NCBI GenBank assembly: GCA_036558305.1
Contig: DATBFX010000248.1
Coordinates: 1 to 32,329 of the forward strand
DNA from: DATBFX01 sp036558305
GTDB taxonomy: Bacteria > Chloroflexota > Chloroflexia > Thermomicrobiales > UBA6265
DNA: 32,329 bases
Direction of reading: 5' to 3'
In this document: positions 14,995-23,017 of the stretch, piece by piece
Layout of the letters: every line of letters starts with the position of its first letter
Position numbering within the stretch: position 1 is the first letter of the stretch
Program-made: the position numbers and the translations under genes
The notes under the pieces: model-generated
Seen by the model: only the letters and a program-made list of their open reading frames with translations
Told to the model about the DNA's origin: nothing
The model's database searches: none

Positions 14995-17900
14995 CTACTG
15001 GTCCCAGTCGACGTCGTAGAACCCGTCGCCGTTGTCGTCGAGGGAGACGCCGCAGCCGTCGTAGCCGCCGAAACCGCCGTCGCCGCCCTGGCCGTCGCCG
15101 TTGACCGCGACGCCGCAGCCACCGTCGCCGAAGTCGCCGCCGTCGCCGCCGGTCGCGTTGCCGTCGACGGCCACCGCGTCGCCGCCGTCGCCGCCCTCGG
15201 CGCCGCCGTCCGGGTTGCCCGGATCGCCGCCGTTGCCGCCGGTCGCATCGCCATTGGTCGCCGTCGCGTCGCCGCCGTCGCCGCCGGAACCGGACGAGGA
15301 GTCGCCGCCGGTGTCGGACGAGCCCGCGCCGGAGCCGCCGTCGGCGACACCGCCGTTGCCGCCGTTGCCGCCGGTGGCGTCACCATCGGTCGCGTCGGCG
15401 GCGCCGCCGGTACCACCGGAGCCGGCCGCTGCGTCCACGCCGGTCGCGTTGCCGCCGTCGCCGCCGTCGCCACCGGTCGCGTTGCCATCGTTGGAGAGGG
15501 CATCGCCGCCGTTGCCGCCGTCGCCGCCCGTGGCCGAGCCACCGAGCGCGGCGCCGCCGTGACCGCCCTTGCCGCCCTTGGCCGATCCGTCCTTCTGGTC
15601 CCCGTCGCCGCCGGTCGCGTGGCCGCCGTTGCCGCCGTCGCCACCGCGCGTCGTATCGCCGTCGTCGGTGGAAGAGACGCAGGCGGAACCGATCGTGACG
15701 GAGGGACCGCCGCTGAGGTCGTCGAGGAGCGAGGAAATGTCGCAGTTCTCGTCGAGGACCGAAGCGTCGAAGGCGCCGCCGCCGTCGCCGCCGGCACCGC
15801 CGGTGGCATTGCCACCGATTCGTCCCTTGCCGCCGGTCGCGTTGCCGCCCTTGCCGCCGTTGCCGCCGCGGGTCGTGTCGCCACCGGTGTTGTTGGCCGT
15901 GACCGGGCCCGCATGGTCGAGCGAGACCACCCCGACGTCGATCGCGCTGCCGCCGAGGGCGCCTGTGCCACCGAAGGCGTTGCCGCCGTCGCCGACGAGA
16001 CCGTCGGCGGAGGTGCCGGAGTGGGTGTGACCGGGCGTCGCGGTGCCATCGGTACCCTGGCCATCGGTACCGACGCCGGGGCCGCCGATCCCGTCGATCC
16101 CGGCGCCGTCCGTGCCGTCGCCGTGCACGGGCGCGCCGTCGACCGGATTGGTGGTGCCGGTGCCGTTGGTGCCGCCGGTGCCGGTGCCACCGGTGCCGGT
16201 GCCAGAGGAGACGAGTCCGCCGGAGGCCGCACCGCCGACGCCATCGCCGGCGTTGCCCTGGCCGGGCGTGCCGCCCTGGCCGCCGGTGCCGGTGCCGCCG
16301 TGACCTTCGCCCGCCGTGACCTCGCCGAGGGTGACGTCGCCGAGCGAGGCGGTACCGCCGGTGCCGCTGTCGCCGCCGAAGGCGTCGCCGCCGTCGCCGC
16401 CCGCGCCGGCGAACGTCTCGTCGCCGGCGCTGCCGCCGGAGGTTACGTTGCCGGCACCGCCGCTGACCTTCACGCCGATGTTGACCGCGTCGCCGCCGGC
16501 GCCGCCGGTGCCGCCCCGGCCGGTGCCGCCCCGGCCGCCGTCGCCGCCGGTCGCATCGCCACCGTAGACCTCGCCGCCGGTGGCGTCGCCGCCGATGCCG
16601 CGGCCGCCGGTGCCGTTACCGCCTTTGGCGTCGCCGCCGAGACCGTCGCCGCCGGTGCCGTTGCCGCCGACGTTCGGGTTGTGGGTCGCGTTGGTCGTGC
16701 CGTCGCCGCCGATGGAACCGATACCGAGTGCGTCACCGCCGGTGGCGGAACCGCCGCGGGTATTGCCGGAGGCGGCGCCACCGATACCGTCGCCGCCGGT
16801 GCCGGTGCCGCCGACACCGCCTTTGCCGCCGGTGCCGTTGCCACCTTGGCCGGTGCCGCCGGTGACGTTGCCGCCGGTGGTGTCGCCGGTGGTGGCGTTG
16901 CCGCCCCGACCGCCGGTGCCGCCGGTGCCGGTGCCGCCGGTCCCGCCGTCGCCACCGATGACGGAGTTGCCGCCGCCGGAGCCGACGTCGACGTTGCCGG
17001 AGTGGTCGTCGACGAGGACGTCGATGTTGGTGGCGTTGCCGCCCGCGCCGCCGATACCGCCCGCGCCGGTGCCGCCGGTCCCGCCGTCGCCGCCGGTGGC
17101 GTCGCCGCCGCGCGTCTCGCCGCCGGTCGCGTTGCCGCCCTTGCCGACGCCGCCCTGTCCGAGCCCGCCGTCGGCATCGCCGCCGACGCCATTGCCGCCG
17201 GTGCCGTTGCCACCGAGGTTGCCGCCGCCCGTGGTCGTCGAGGTGGCGTTGCCGGCCGTGGCATTGGTGCCGACGGCATCGCCACCGCCGGAAGTTCCGC
17301 CGAAGGTGTCGCCGGAGGCGCGCCCGCCGGTGCCGTCGCCGCCGGTGCCGTCACCCGCGGACCCGGCCTGACCGCCTTTGCCGTTGCCACCGGTGCCGTT
17401 GCCGCCCTTGACGGCGCCGCCGGTGGTGTTGCCACCCAGGGCGATGCCGCCGTGGCCGCCGACGCCGCCGGTCGCGTTGCCACCGGCGCCGCCATTACCG
17501 CCGAGGACGAATTGGCCGTCGGCCGGGGTGATCGTGCGGTTGCCGGAGCCACCGTGGAGGGAAGATTCGACGTTGGTATCGCTGCCGCCGGCACCGCCTT
17601 CGCCACCCTTGCCGGTGCCGCCGGTGCCGCCGGTGCCCCCGGTGACGTTGCCGCCGGTGGTCTTGCCGCCGGTCACGTCGGCGCCGGTGCCGTTGCCGCC
17701 TCGACCGGTACCGCCGATGGAATCGCCGCCGAGACCGTCACCGCCGGTACCGTTGCCGCCGAGGTTGCCGCCACCGGTGGTCGTCGAGTTGGCGTCACCG
17801 CCTTCGGCGTCGAGGCCGGTACCGTTTCCGCCCACGGCGGGACCGCCGCGGGTGGTGCCGGAAGCGTTCTCGCCGTTGCCGTCGCCGCCGTGGGCGTCGC

Positions 17901-18456
17901 CGCCGGCTTTGCCCCGCCCGCCGGTGCCGTTGCCGCCGGTCGCGTTGCCGCCGGTGGTGGTGCCGCCGACGCTCTTGCCACCCTGGACGCCGGTGCCGGT
18001 CGGGCCGTTGCCGCCGGTGCTGGAATTGCCGCTCGTGCCGTCCTCACCGGCGACGCCGTCGATGCCGTTGTCGCCCTTGTTGGTTTGACCTTGCCCACCT
18101 GGATTGGCGGCGGTGTTGCCGCCGTGGGTTTGCCCGCCTTGCACCGGGTTGGAACCGGCGTTGCCGCCCTGGCCGAGACCGCCGATCGAATCGCCGCCGT
18201 TGGCGACCCCGCCGTTACCATCGCCGCCGACGTTGCCGCCGCCGCTGGTCTCGACGTTGGCGTCCGCACCGACGCTGGAATTGCCGGTTGCGGCGATCGA
18301 TACCTCGCCGGTGCCGTCGCCGGTCGCTTCGGTTTGGTTACTGGATTGAGAAGAGGTTACCGAGGCAGCGAGACCGCTACCCGCCGTCCCGAACAGACTC
18401 GCCAGGGCGGCCAGCGCCGCCAGCGAGTACAGGATGGTCGTTCGCGTCCGCTTCAC
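14995..18456 (-). CDS. secreted glycine-rich repeat protein, 1153 aa
   Basis: The GTG at 18456 follows GGGAGGGG by 6 nt. A Sec signal peptide (KRTRTTILYSLAALAALAS to about residue 30) ends near GLAA|S. Nearly all of the mature protein is GGxGGxGG sequence with Asn, Asp, Thr, Ala at the third positions. Four longer non-glycine segments, centred near 17562, 17017, 16472 and 15932, recur every ~545 bp (about 181 aa). Each has a strand such as NIDVLVDD or NIGVKVS after GGAGG. Only four cysteines occur, all in the C-terminal third. The protein ends DDNGDGFYDVDWDQ, which resembles a Ca-binding loop. No LPXTG or membrane anchor is present. GGx repeats of this kind can pack as polyglycine II helices (inference). 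Function is unknown; a surface or matrix structural role is likely. Confidence 0.85.
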   Translation of the reverse strand: MKRTRTTILYSLAALAALASLFGTAGSGLAASVTSSQSSNQTEATGDGTGEVSIAATGNSSVGADANVETSGGGNVGGDGNGGVANGGDSIGGLGQGGNAGSNPVQGGQTHGGNTAANPGGQGQTNKGDNGIDGVAGEDGTSGNSSTGGNGPTGTGVQGGKSVGGTTTGGNATGGNGTGGRGKAGGDAHGGDGNGENASGTTRGGPAVGGNGTGLDAEGGDANSTTTGGGNLGGNGTGGDGLGGDSIGGTGRGGNGTGADVTGGKTTGGNVTGGTGGTGGTGKGGEGGAGGSDTNVESSLHGGSGNRTITPADGQFVLGGNGGAGGNATGGVGGHGGIALGGNTTGGAVKGGNGTGGNGKGGQAGSAGDGTGGDGTGGRASGDTFGGTSGGGDAVGTNATAGNATSTTTGGGNLGGNGTGGNGVGGDADGGLGQGGVGKGGNATGGETRGGDATGGDGGTGGTGAGGIGGAGGNATNIDVLVDDHSGNVDVGSGGGNSVIGGDGGTGGTGTGGTGGRGGNATTGDTTGGNVTGGTGQGGNGTGGKGGVGGTGTGGDGIGGAASGNTRGGSATGGDALGIGSIGGDGTTNATHNPNVGGNGTGGDGLGGDAKGGNGTGGRGIGGDATGGEVYGGDATGGDGGRGGTGRGGTGGAGGDAVNIGVKVSGGAGNVTSGGSAGDETFAGAGGDGGDAFGGDSGTGGTASLGDVTLGEVTAGEGHGGTGTGGQGGTPGQGNAGDGVGGAASGGLVSSGTGTGGTGTGGTNGTGTTNPVDGAPVHGDGTDGAGIDGIGGPGVGTDGQGTDGTATPGHTHSGTSADGLVGDGGNAFGGTGALGGSAIDVGVVSLDHAGPVTANNTGGDTTRGGNGGKGGNATGGKGRIGGNATGGAGGDGGGAFDASVLDENCDISSLLDDLSGGPSVTIGSACVSSTDDGDTTRGGDGGNGGHATGGDGDQKDGSAKGGKGGHGGAALGGSATGGDGGNGGDALSNDGNATGGDGGDGGNATGVDAAAGSGGTGGAADATDGDATGGNGGNGGVADGGSGAGSSDTGGDSSSGSGGDGGDATATNGDATGGNGGDPGNPDGGAEGGDGGDAVAVDGNATGGDGGDFGDGGCGVAVNGDGQGGDGGFGGYDGCGVSLDDNGDGFYDVDWDQ

Positions 18457-18473
18457 CGGCGTCCCCTCCCCCG

Positions 18474-18544
18474 AGTGTCGCCGCGCCGTTTTGGCGCAGG
18501 CGCTCGTCCGCCAGGCTACGCGAGCCGAGCACCAGTGTCGCCGC
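18474..18544 (-). repeat. direct repeat bracketing the glycine-rich gene leader
   Basis: GCGGCGACACT (minus strand) occurs at 18544-18534, spanning the predicted transcription start, and again at 18484-18474, just before the ribosome binding site, 60 nt apart. Overlapping the second copy, GCGCC/GGCGC (18483-18497) can form a small hairpin. Confidence 0.5.
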
Positions 18545-18573
18545 ATCTTACCGTCCGCTCCGGGTCAGCGCAA
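18545..18573 (-). promoter_or_regulatory. sigma70-type promoter for the 1153-aa glycine-rich gene
   Basis: On the minus strand TTGCGC (18573-18568) and TAAGAT (18550-18545) are separated by 17 nt. The predicted leader is about 80 nt. Confidence 0.55.
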
Positions 18574-18606
18574 GCCTTTTGACCCGTGACCTCAGAGGGA
18601 AATCAC

Positions 18607-18677
18607 CGAAAAAGGCGGAGGGCGGAGGGCGGGGGGCGGAAGGCGTGGCGTCGGCGACGTTCTCCCCGCCTTCCGCC
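18607..18677 (-). terminator. probable terminator of the beta-propeller gene
   Basis: GGCGGAAGGCG (18677-18667 on the minus strand) can pair with CGCCTTCCGCC (18645-18635). About 20 nt of further GGCGGAGG-type repeat and a T-run (18613-18609) follow. Several alternative pairings of the GGCGGA repeats are possible. Confidence 0.45.
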
Positions 18678-18685
18678 TTCCGCCC

Positions 18686-20107
18686 TTATCCCGCGACCGG
18701 CGACCCTTCCGCCGCCGGACTGGCGACCGGCGAGGCGACCGGGGTCGCCGGGGCCGGTTCGGCGGGGATCACCGCGCCGCGGAGGACGCGGACTTCGTTG
18801 GCCTGACCGCCGGTCGGTTGGTGCATGTAGACGATCCAGACGGCGTTGTTGCGGTCCACCGCCAGCGCCGGGATACCTTGGGCGCCCTCTTCACCGGCGG
18901 TCAGGATCACCTCGGTGCTGGCGCGGGTCTCGCCCGGTGCCAGCGCAATCGCGCCGACGTGCACCGTCGAGGTGCTGAGGTTGTAGATGACGTAGTCCGT
19001 CCCATCGCTGGCGATGGCCAGTTTCGGGTAGCTGCCGCGGGGGCCGCCGGCCAGGGCGAGCGGTTGACTCCATGCGGACCCGCCGGCGGGGAGCTTCTGC
19101 AGATAGAGGGTATTCGTCGTGGACGAGTCGGTCTGGGTCCGCCGGCCGTAGACGATGGCGACGCCACCCGTCGGGTCCGGCGCCACGTCGAGGAAGCGGC
19201 CGCCGATCTGGGCGCCGTCGCGATTGAAGAGGACCTGCGGTGTCGCCCACCCGGCCGGGTCGGCGAGCGGCCGCACGCTCCATTCGACGCGGGCGGCGCT
19301 GTTCAAACCGGTCGCCTGGTCGTAGACCGACCAGATCGCAACCAGGCGGTCGCCGTCGACCGCCAGTTGCGGCCGGCTGGCGTTCGTGGTCGCGTCCGGC
19401 CGCACGTCCATCTGGACCGGGGCGGACCAGGTGCCGTCGGCCTGGAGATCGCTTTCGAAGACATCGGCGTTCGACGCCTGACCGTTCGGGCCGCTCCGCT
19501 GGTCTTCGCTCACCTTCCGCTGGTCCTGCCAGGCGACGTGGAGGCCGCCCTGGCCGTCGAGCACCAGCTCGGCGCTGAGTTGGTGACCGGCCGCCGGGTC
19601 CGGCGCCACCGGCACCGGATCGGTCCACCCGCCCTGGGGCGTGCTCTTCCGGTAGACGAGCGTCCCGTACGAGGCGTCCTGGGCGTCGACGCGATCGGTG
19701 TAGACGAGGTGGACGGTGCCCTGCGCGTCGACGACGGCCGAGGCGCCGAACTGGATTTGCCCACCGCTCAGCGCGGTCGCCGGTTGCCAGGTATCCGAGT
19801 TCGGATCGAAATGGCTGGCGTACAGTTTGCGGGTGCCAAGCGTCGGTTTGGTCGGATCTTGCGGGTTGGGAACCTTGGCCTGGGCGCTGAAGAAGACCCA
19901 GGCGCCTCCATCCGGCATCGGCAGGATGAACGGCGCCCAGTCGGTCCAAACCTGGTACGACATCGCCTGGCCGTCCTGGTCCATCCGCATCGTGTCGTAA
20001 CCGGGTTGCGTCACCGCCCGGGCGCCCCCAAACGTCAGGCCGGCCACCGTCAGCACCGTCAAGACGATGCCGGCCGTCTTGATCCCGCTCAACCGTTTCC
20101 GAATCAT
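18686..20107 (-). CDS. exported sialidase-like beta-propeller protein (473 aa)
   Basis: The ATG at 20107 has GAGGG 6 nt upstream. The N-terminus (IRKRLSGIKTAGIVLTVLTV) is a signal peptide or anchor ending near ARA. Residues ~35-440 consist of repeated four-strand units of the type 'xxQLAVDGDRLVAIWSVYD', 'SAELVLDGQGGLHVAWQD', 'SAVVDAQGTVHLVYTDR', 'PALAVDRNNAVWIVYMHQ'. This is the pattern of six-bladed sialidase/BNR-like propellers in which each blade reads as '(L/V)A.D..G...(V/I)(W/V)...'. I see no catalytic sialidase residues or clear Asp-boxes, so a binding role is more likely than hydrolysis. The C-terminus is a Pro/Ala/Ser tail (ATPVASPVASPAAEG). No anchor is present at the C-terminus. Confidence 0.78.
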   Translation of the reverse strand: MIRKRLSGIKTAGIVLTVLTVAGLTFGGARAVTQPGYDTMRMDQDGQAMSYQVWTDWAPFILPMPDGGAWVFFSAQAKVPNPQDPTKPTLGTRKLYASHFDPNSDTWQPATALSGGQIQFGASAVVDAQGTVHLVYTDRVDAQDASYGTLVYRKSTPQGGWTDPVPVAPDPAAGHQLSAELVLDGQGGLHVAWQDQRKVSEDQRSGPNGQASNADVFESDLQADGTWSAPVQMDVRPDATTNASRPQLAVDGDRLVAIWSVYDQATGLNSAARVEWSVRPLADPAGWATPQVLFNRDGAQIGGRFLDVAPDPTGGVAIVYGRRTQTDSSTTNTLYLQKLPAGGSAWSQPLALAGGPRGSYPKLAIASDGTDYVIYNLSTSTVHVGAIALAPGETRASTEVILTAGEEGAQGIPALAVDRNNAVWIVYMHQPTGGQANEVRVLRGAVIPAEPAPATPVASPVASPAAEGSPVAG

Positions 20108-20125
20108 TCCCAACCCTCACGCGTG

Positions 20126-20149
20126 GGCGCCGGTTCGTTAGCCGGCGCC
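20126..20149. other. hairpin upstream of the beta-propeller gene
   Basis: GGCGCCGG (20126-20133) pairs with CCGGCGCC (20142-20149) across an 8-nt loop, starting 18 nt upstream of the ATG at 20107. It could lie in the leader of that gene and affect translation, or be incidental. Confidence 0.35.
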
Positions 20150-20294
20150 ATTCAACAATCCCCAAACTCGTCATGCGCCGGCGTGACCTGAACGGACGGC
20201 CGGGCGACCACGGATGCTACCAGATCGGGCGGATTGCCAGCCGCCAAATCGCCCCTTCCCAGCCGCCGCGGGTCTACCCGGCGGCGCGATCGAG

Positions 20295-20369
20295 ACTCGA
20301 TTAACGCGCGAAGCGCGCGTTATGCCGTGCGTGGGCACGCGCGACCACGCGCTCGTTTAAATCCGAGTC
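20295..20369 (-). terminator. probable terminator of the 218-aa gene
   Basis: AACGCGCG (20304-20311) pairs with CGCGCGTT (20315-20322) around a 3-nt loop. On the minus strand TTAATCGAG follows. Outer arms GACTCG (20295-20300) and CGAGTC (20364-20369) could enclose a larger structure. It lies 60 nt beyond the stop at 20382. Confidence 0.45.
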
Positions 20370-20381
20370 GCGGCCTGGTCA

Positions 20382-21038
20382 TCACGATCCTTGCGCGGCG
20401 TCACCGGCCGCGCCGGTCGCATCCGCGCCGTCGGCGCCGTCACCGCCGACGGCGTCCCCGCCGTACGCATCGCTGCCGGTGGTTCCCAACGAACCTGGGG
20501 TTCCGGCATCGGCGGCGACAAGGGGAAACTCGACGCGGCCTCCCACCAGACCGGGACGCGAAATGGGAACGACGAGGAGGATCGGAACCTCTCCCTCGCC
20601 GAGGGCAAAGCCGATCCAGCCCGTGCTCGTCGCGCCCGCGGCAATCGGTCCATCGGCAAGCGGCGTCCGGTCGGAGACCGTCGCCGGTTGGAGGGAGGTA
20701 CCGTCGCAAAGATCGAGGGTGACGTCGGCGACCGCGATCGAGGCCGGACCGTCGCCGTGGTTCGCGATCCGCAACTCGACGAAGTAGGTCGGCGAGGCCG
20801 ATGCTCCCGGTGTCGCCGCCGGTGTCGCCGGGGAACGGGCGTTGCTGCGCTCGACGCCGAGCAGTTCGACTTCGACGTCGTTCGCGCTGGCGCCGCCCCA
20901 GGACGAAACCGCCGACCCGCAGGATGCCGGGGGCGAAACCGGCGCCCTCGCCGCGTCGCCCGGCGCAAACGGGATGAGGAGCCCGAGACCGACGATCGCG
21001 GCCACGGCGGCGCCCCAGCGCACGCTGGATCGACTCAT
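20382..21038 (-). CDS. secreted DUF4352-like protein with glycine-rich tail (218 aa)
   Basis: AGGAG lies 7 nt before the ATG at 21038. Residues 1-30 are a signal peptide (RWGAAVAAIVGLGLLIPFA). Residues ~45-180 read as an Ig-like beta sandwich: ANDVEVELLGVERS, YFVELRIANHGDGPASIAVAD, then STGWIGFALGEGEVPILLVV. The 'velrI.N.gdgp..i....v.L' and 'tGwi.F.lp.g' patterns resemble DUF4352 (telokin-like) domains, but I cannot confirm this. The last ~35 residues are a Gly/Asp/Ala tail (GGDAVGGDGADGADATGAAG) of the same composition as the two giant repeat proteins nearby, suggesting it works in the same matrix. Two Cys residues, one near each end of the domain, may pair. Confidence 0.75.
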   Translation of the reverse strand: MSRSSVRWGAAVAAIVGLGLLIPFAPGDAARAPVSPPASCGSAVSSWGGASANDVEVELLGVERSNARSPATPAATPGASASPTYFVELRIANHGDGPASIAVADVTLDLCDGTSLQPATVSDRTPLADGPIAAGATSTGWIGFALGEGEVPILLVVPISRPGLVGGRVEFPLVAADAGTPGSLGTTGSDAYGGDAVGGDGADGADATGAAGDAAQGS

Positions 21039-21166
21039 GGCGAGACTCCTCAAGAAGGGCTGATTGCGGGCAAACGAACACCCGACGGCGGGGAGATCAC
21101 CACACGGGTCTACGCCCGTCGTCGCCGATCGGTTTCTTCGGTAGCGGCTCTCCGCACCGGAGAACA

Positions 21167-21189
21167 GGGTCCGAGATGTGCTCGGACCC
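21167..21189 (-). terminator. terminator of the cupin-SH3 gene
   Basis: GGGTCCGAG (21167-21175) pairs perfectly with CTCGGACCC (21181-21189) around a 5-nt loop, 28 nt beyond the stop codon at 21217. On the minus strand TGTTCTCC follows. Confidence 0.6.
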
Positions 21190-21216
21190 CGTCCGCGTGC
21201 TCCTGACGCCTGACGC

Positions 21217-22527
21217 CTACTGCTGGACCAACTGGATGAAGTCTTCCGCGACGTAGCCGGTGACACTTTCGTCGTCCACCAGCTTCACCGGCCACCACGT
21301 GTAGTCACCGCCCTGTTCGGACGGACCGGTGATGGTCAGTTGTTGCCCGGCGGTGAGGCTGGTCACGACGTCGGCGTCCGTCGACGGCGCGCTCCGCAGG
21401 TTAACCCCGTCGTCGGTCACCGAGACGACGTCGCCTTCTTTGAATTTGCCGGCCTGCTGCGTCGGCGTCGCCGTCGCCTTTTCGGCGGTCGGCTCGGTGG
21501 TGGTCGCCTCGGTCGGGTTCGCGGCTTCGGTCGCCGCCGGCTCCGTCGACAGGGCGGTCGCCGCCGGCGAGGCAGAAGCCGGCGGGGCCGCGATCTGGAT
21601 CACACTCGGCTCGGTTGCCGCGACCGGCGTGGCGCTTTCGCCGGTACCCGCCACGATCAATCTGAGCAATTGCAGCACACCGTCCTGCTCCGGGCGCGTG
21701 GTGTCGCCGATCCCGTTCGGGAAGAATGCGGCGTCGCCCTTGGCCAGACTGAAGGAGGTCCCGGCCGCCGGATTGGCCACCACCGACTGATCGGCCGACC
21801 GTGAGACCTGCATCTCGCCGCTGACGGTCGTGAAATCGAACGTGCCGCTGACGACCGACATCATGTCCGGTCCGGGGAAGGCGGGGATTGGCTCAGCGGC
21901 CTCGAGTTTGAGGCGGTCGACCGTCACCACCGACGGCCCGGTGGGCAAGCTCGGCGCCACCGCGTCGCCGAGGAATTCCGGCGTCACCCCCTTGATGTCC
22001 CGCGACGAGGAGCCATTCAAATAGGAGATCGTCGGCGGATGCTGGTGGCCGGCGGGGAGGAGAAACGCCGCCAGGACCTTCGTCGGGCGGTCGCCGGGGT
22101 TGCGGTAGGTTTTCGGGGTCTGGGCCCAGGTGACCAGCGTATCGCCCCGGCGCATGCGGAATTCCTTGTCGAGCGGGGCGTCGCTGCCGGCGGTCGGCGT
22201 CGCGGTGTCTGTCGTTGCACGCGACAACACGGCCTTGCCGCTGACGGTCACCGCCAGCGTCCCCGACTCCACGCGGTACATGGCGAGACCGGGGTGGGAG
22301 TGCGGCGGCATCGACCCGCCCGGATCGAGGTTGATCCGGCGCAACAGGACGAACGCGGGGGCGACGGGGAGTCCTCCTTCGGGGAGTTCGGCCTGCATCT
22401 GGACGGTGCCGGTGACAGGGGCGGGCTGCACATTGGCGGCGTGCGACGACGGACTCAGACCGATCGCCAAACCGAGAACGAGCACGGTCAAAAGCGTCAC
22501 GGGTGCGAGCAGCAATCGTCGTCTCAT
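21217..22527 (-). CDS. secreted cupin-domain protein with C-terminal SH3 domain (436 aa)
   Basis: AGAGGG lies 4 nt before the ATG at 22527. Residues 1-30 are a signal peptide (APVTLLTVLVLGLAIGLSP to SHA|A). Residues ~45-165 are a cupin domain with the metal-binding motif 1 GGSMPPHSHPGLAMYRVESG (two His and a Glu) and a later DTLVTWAQTPKTYRNPGDRP segment. Residues ~195-295 look like a second cupin (MMSVVSGTFDFTT, GDAAFFPNGIGDTTRP) that lacks the His pair, so it is probably structural. A Thr/Ala/Pro/Glu linker (~305-370) leads to a C-terminal bacterial SH3 domain with VSVTDDGVNLRSAPSTDADV and GYVAEDFIQLV, which usually binds cell wall peptides. It may be a wall-associated sensor or binding protein; the ligand is unknown. 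Confidence 0.85.
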   Translation of the reverse strand: MRRRLLLAPVTLLTVLVLGLAIGLSPSSHAANVQPAPVTGTVQMQAELPEGGLPVAPAFVLLRRINLDPGGSMPPHSHPGLAMYRVESGTLAVTVSGKAVLSRATTDTATPTAGSDAPLDKEFRMRRGDTLVTWAQTPKTYRNPGDRPTKVLAAFLLPAGHQHPPTISYLNGSSSRDIKGVTPEFLGDAVAPSLPTGPSVVTVDRLKLEAAEPIPAFPGPDMMSVVSGTFDFTTVSGEMQVSRSADQSVVANPAAGTSFSLAKGDAAFFPNGIGDTTRPEQDGVLQLLRLIVAGTGESATPVAATEPSVIQIAAPPASASPAATALSTEPAATEAANPTEATTTEPTAEKATATPTQQAGKFKEGDVVSVTDDGVNLRSAPSTDADVVTSLTAGQQLTITGPSEQGGDYTWWPVKLVDDESVTGYVAEDFIQLVQQ

Positions 22528-22727
22528 CTGTCCCTCTCATCGGCTGCGGCCGGACCGGCGGAGACCGCGCGGGCGGCGGCGGTGGGAAGTCGTCGCCGGG
22601 AGGCGTCCCCTCGGTGGAGACGGTCCAACCGCGTTCGGCCATCTCCCCGCGTCGCCGCGTACCCACGGAAGTGTCCCGCGTACTGTACGCCGGACGGATG
22701 ACGGACGGAAAGGGCGGCGAGGCGGCC

Positions 22728-22834
22728 AGGCGGCGAGGCGGCGAGGCGGCAAGGGACAGAACGACGAGTCCCTCGCTCACCCGCGTTCTCGCCTCCCCAC
22801 CTTCTCGCCTTGCCGCCTCGCCGCCTCGCCGCCT
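22728..22834. repeat. 27-bp inverted repeat of GGCGAGGCGG units
   Basis: Bases 22728-22754 (three AGGCGGCG/A-type units) are exactly complementary to 22808-22834. Further degenerate GGCGGCGAGG copies precede the left arm from 22714. Inside, AGGGAC (22752-22757) can pair with GTCCCT (22768-22773). The whole can fold into a long hairpin in the intergenic region. Confidence 0.8.
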
Positions 22835-22988
22835 CACGCCTTCGTAGGTCCGTTAGTAGCAAAGATCGCGCACGCGAGTACCGCCCAGAGCGATTGCGGT
22901 CCGGTAAGCTGAGGTCGGTCGCGGGAGGCGAGGCGTTCTTGAGCGAAAAACTCCCCAGGATCGCCCCAGGACAAAAGTCCGGGATGTC

Positions 22989-23017
22989 TTGCTTCCCCGG
23001 CAGTGAACCGGTATGAT
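22989..23017 (+). promoter_or_regulatory. sigma70-type promoter, probably for the 2224-aa gene
   Basis: TTGCTT (22989-22994) and TATGAT (23012-23017) are separated by 17 nt. If it serves the gene at 23647, the untranslated leader is about 620 nt. The -10 and start region (TATGATGCGGC) resembles that of the other glycine-rich gene (TAAGATGCGGC). Confidence 0.5.

Noticed and set aside
14788..18582. A 1264-codon plus-strand open frame opposite the 1153-aa gene
   Set aside because: Its Val/Ala/Gly-only composition is the complement of GGC/GCC-rich repeats. It lacks a ribosome binding site, and the minus-strand gene has a signal peptide, promoter and terminator.
18686..20107. Assignment of the beta-propeller protein as an active sialidase
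   Set aside because: The blade pattern fits, but no arginine triad, catalytic Tyr/Glu context or clear Asp-box could be identified.
22714..22834. Possible CRISPR array from the GGCGAGG repeats
   Set aside because: The units are about 8-10 bp, contiguous and without unique spacers, and no cas genes are nearby.
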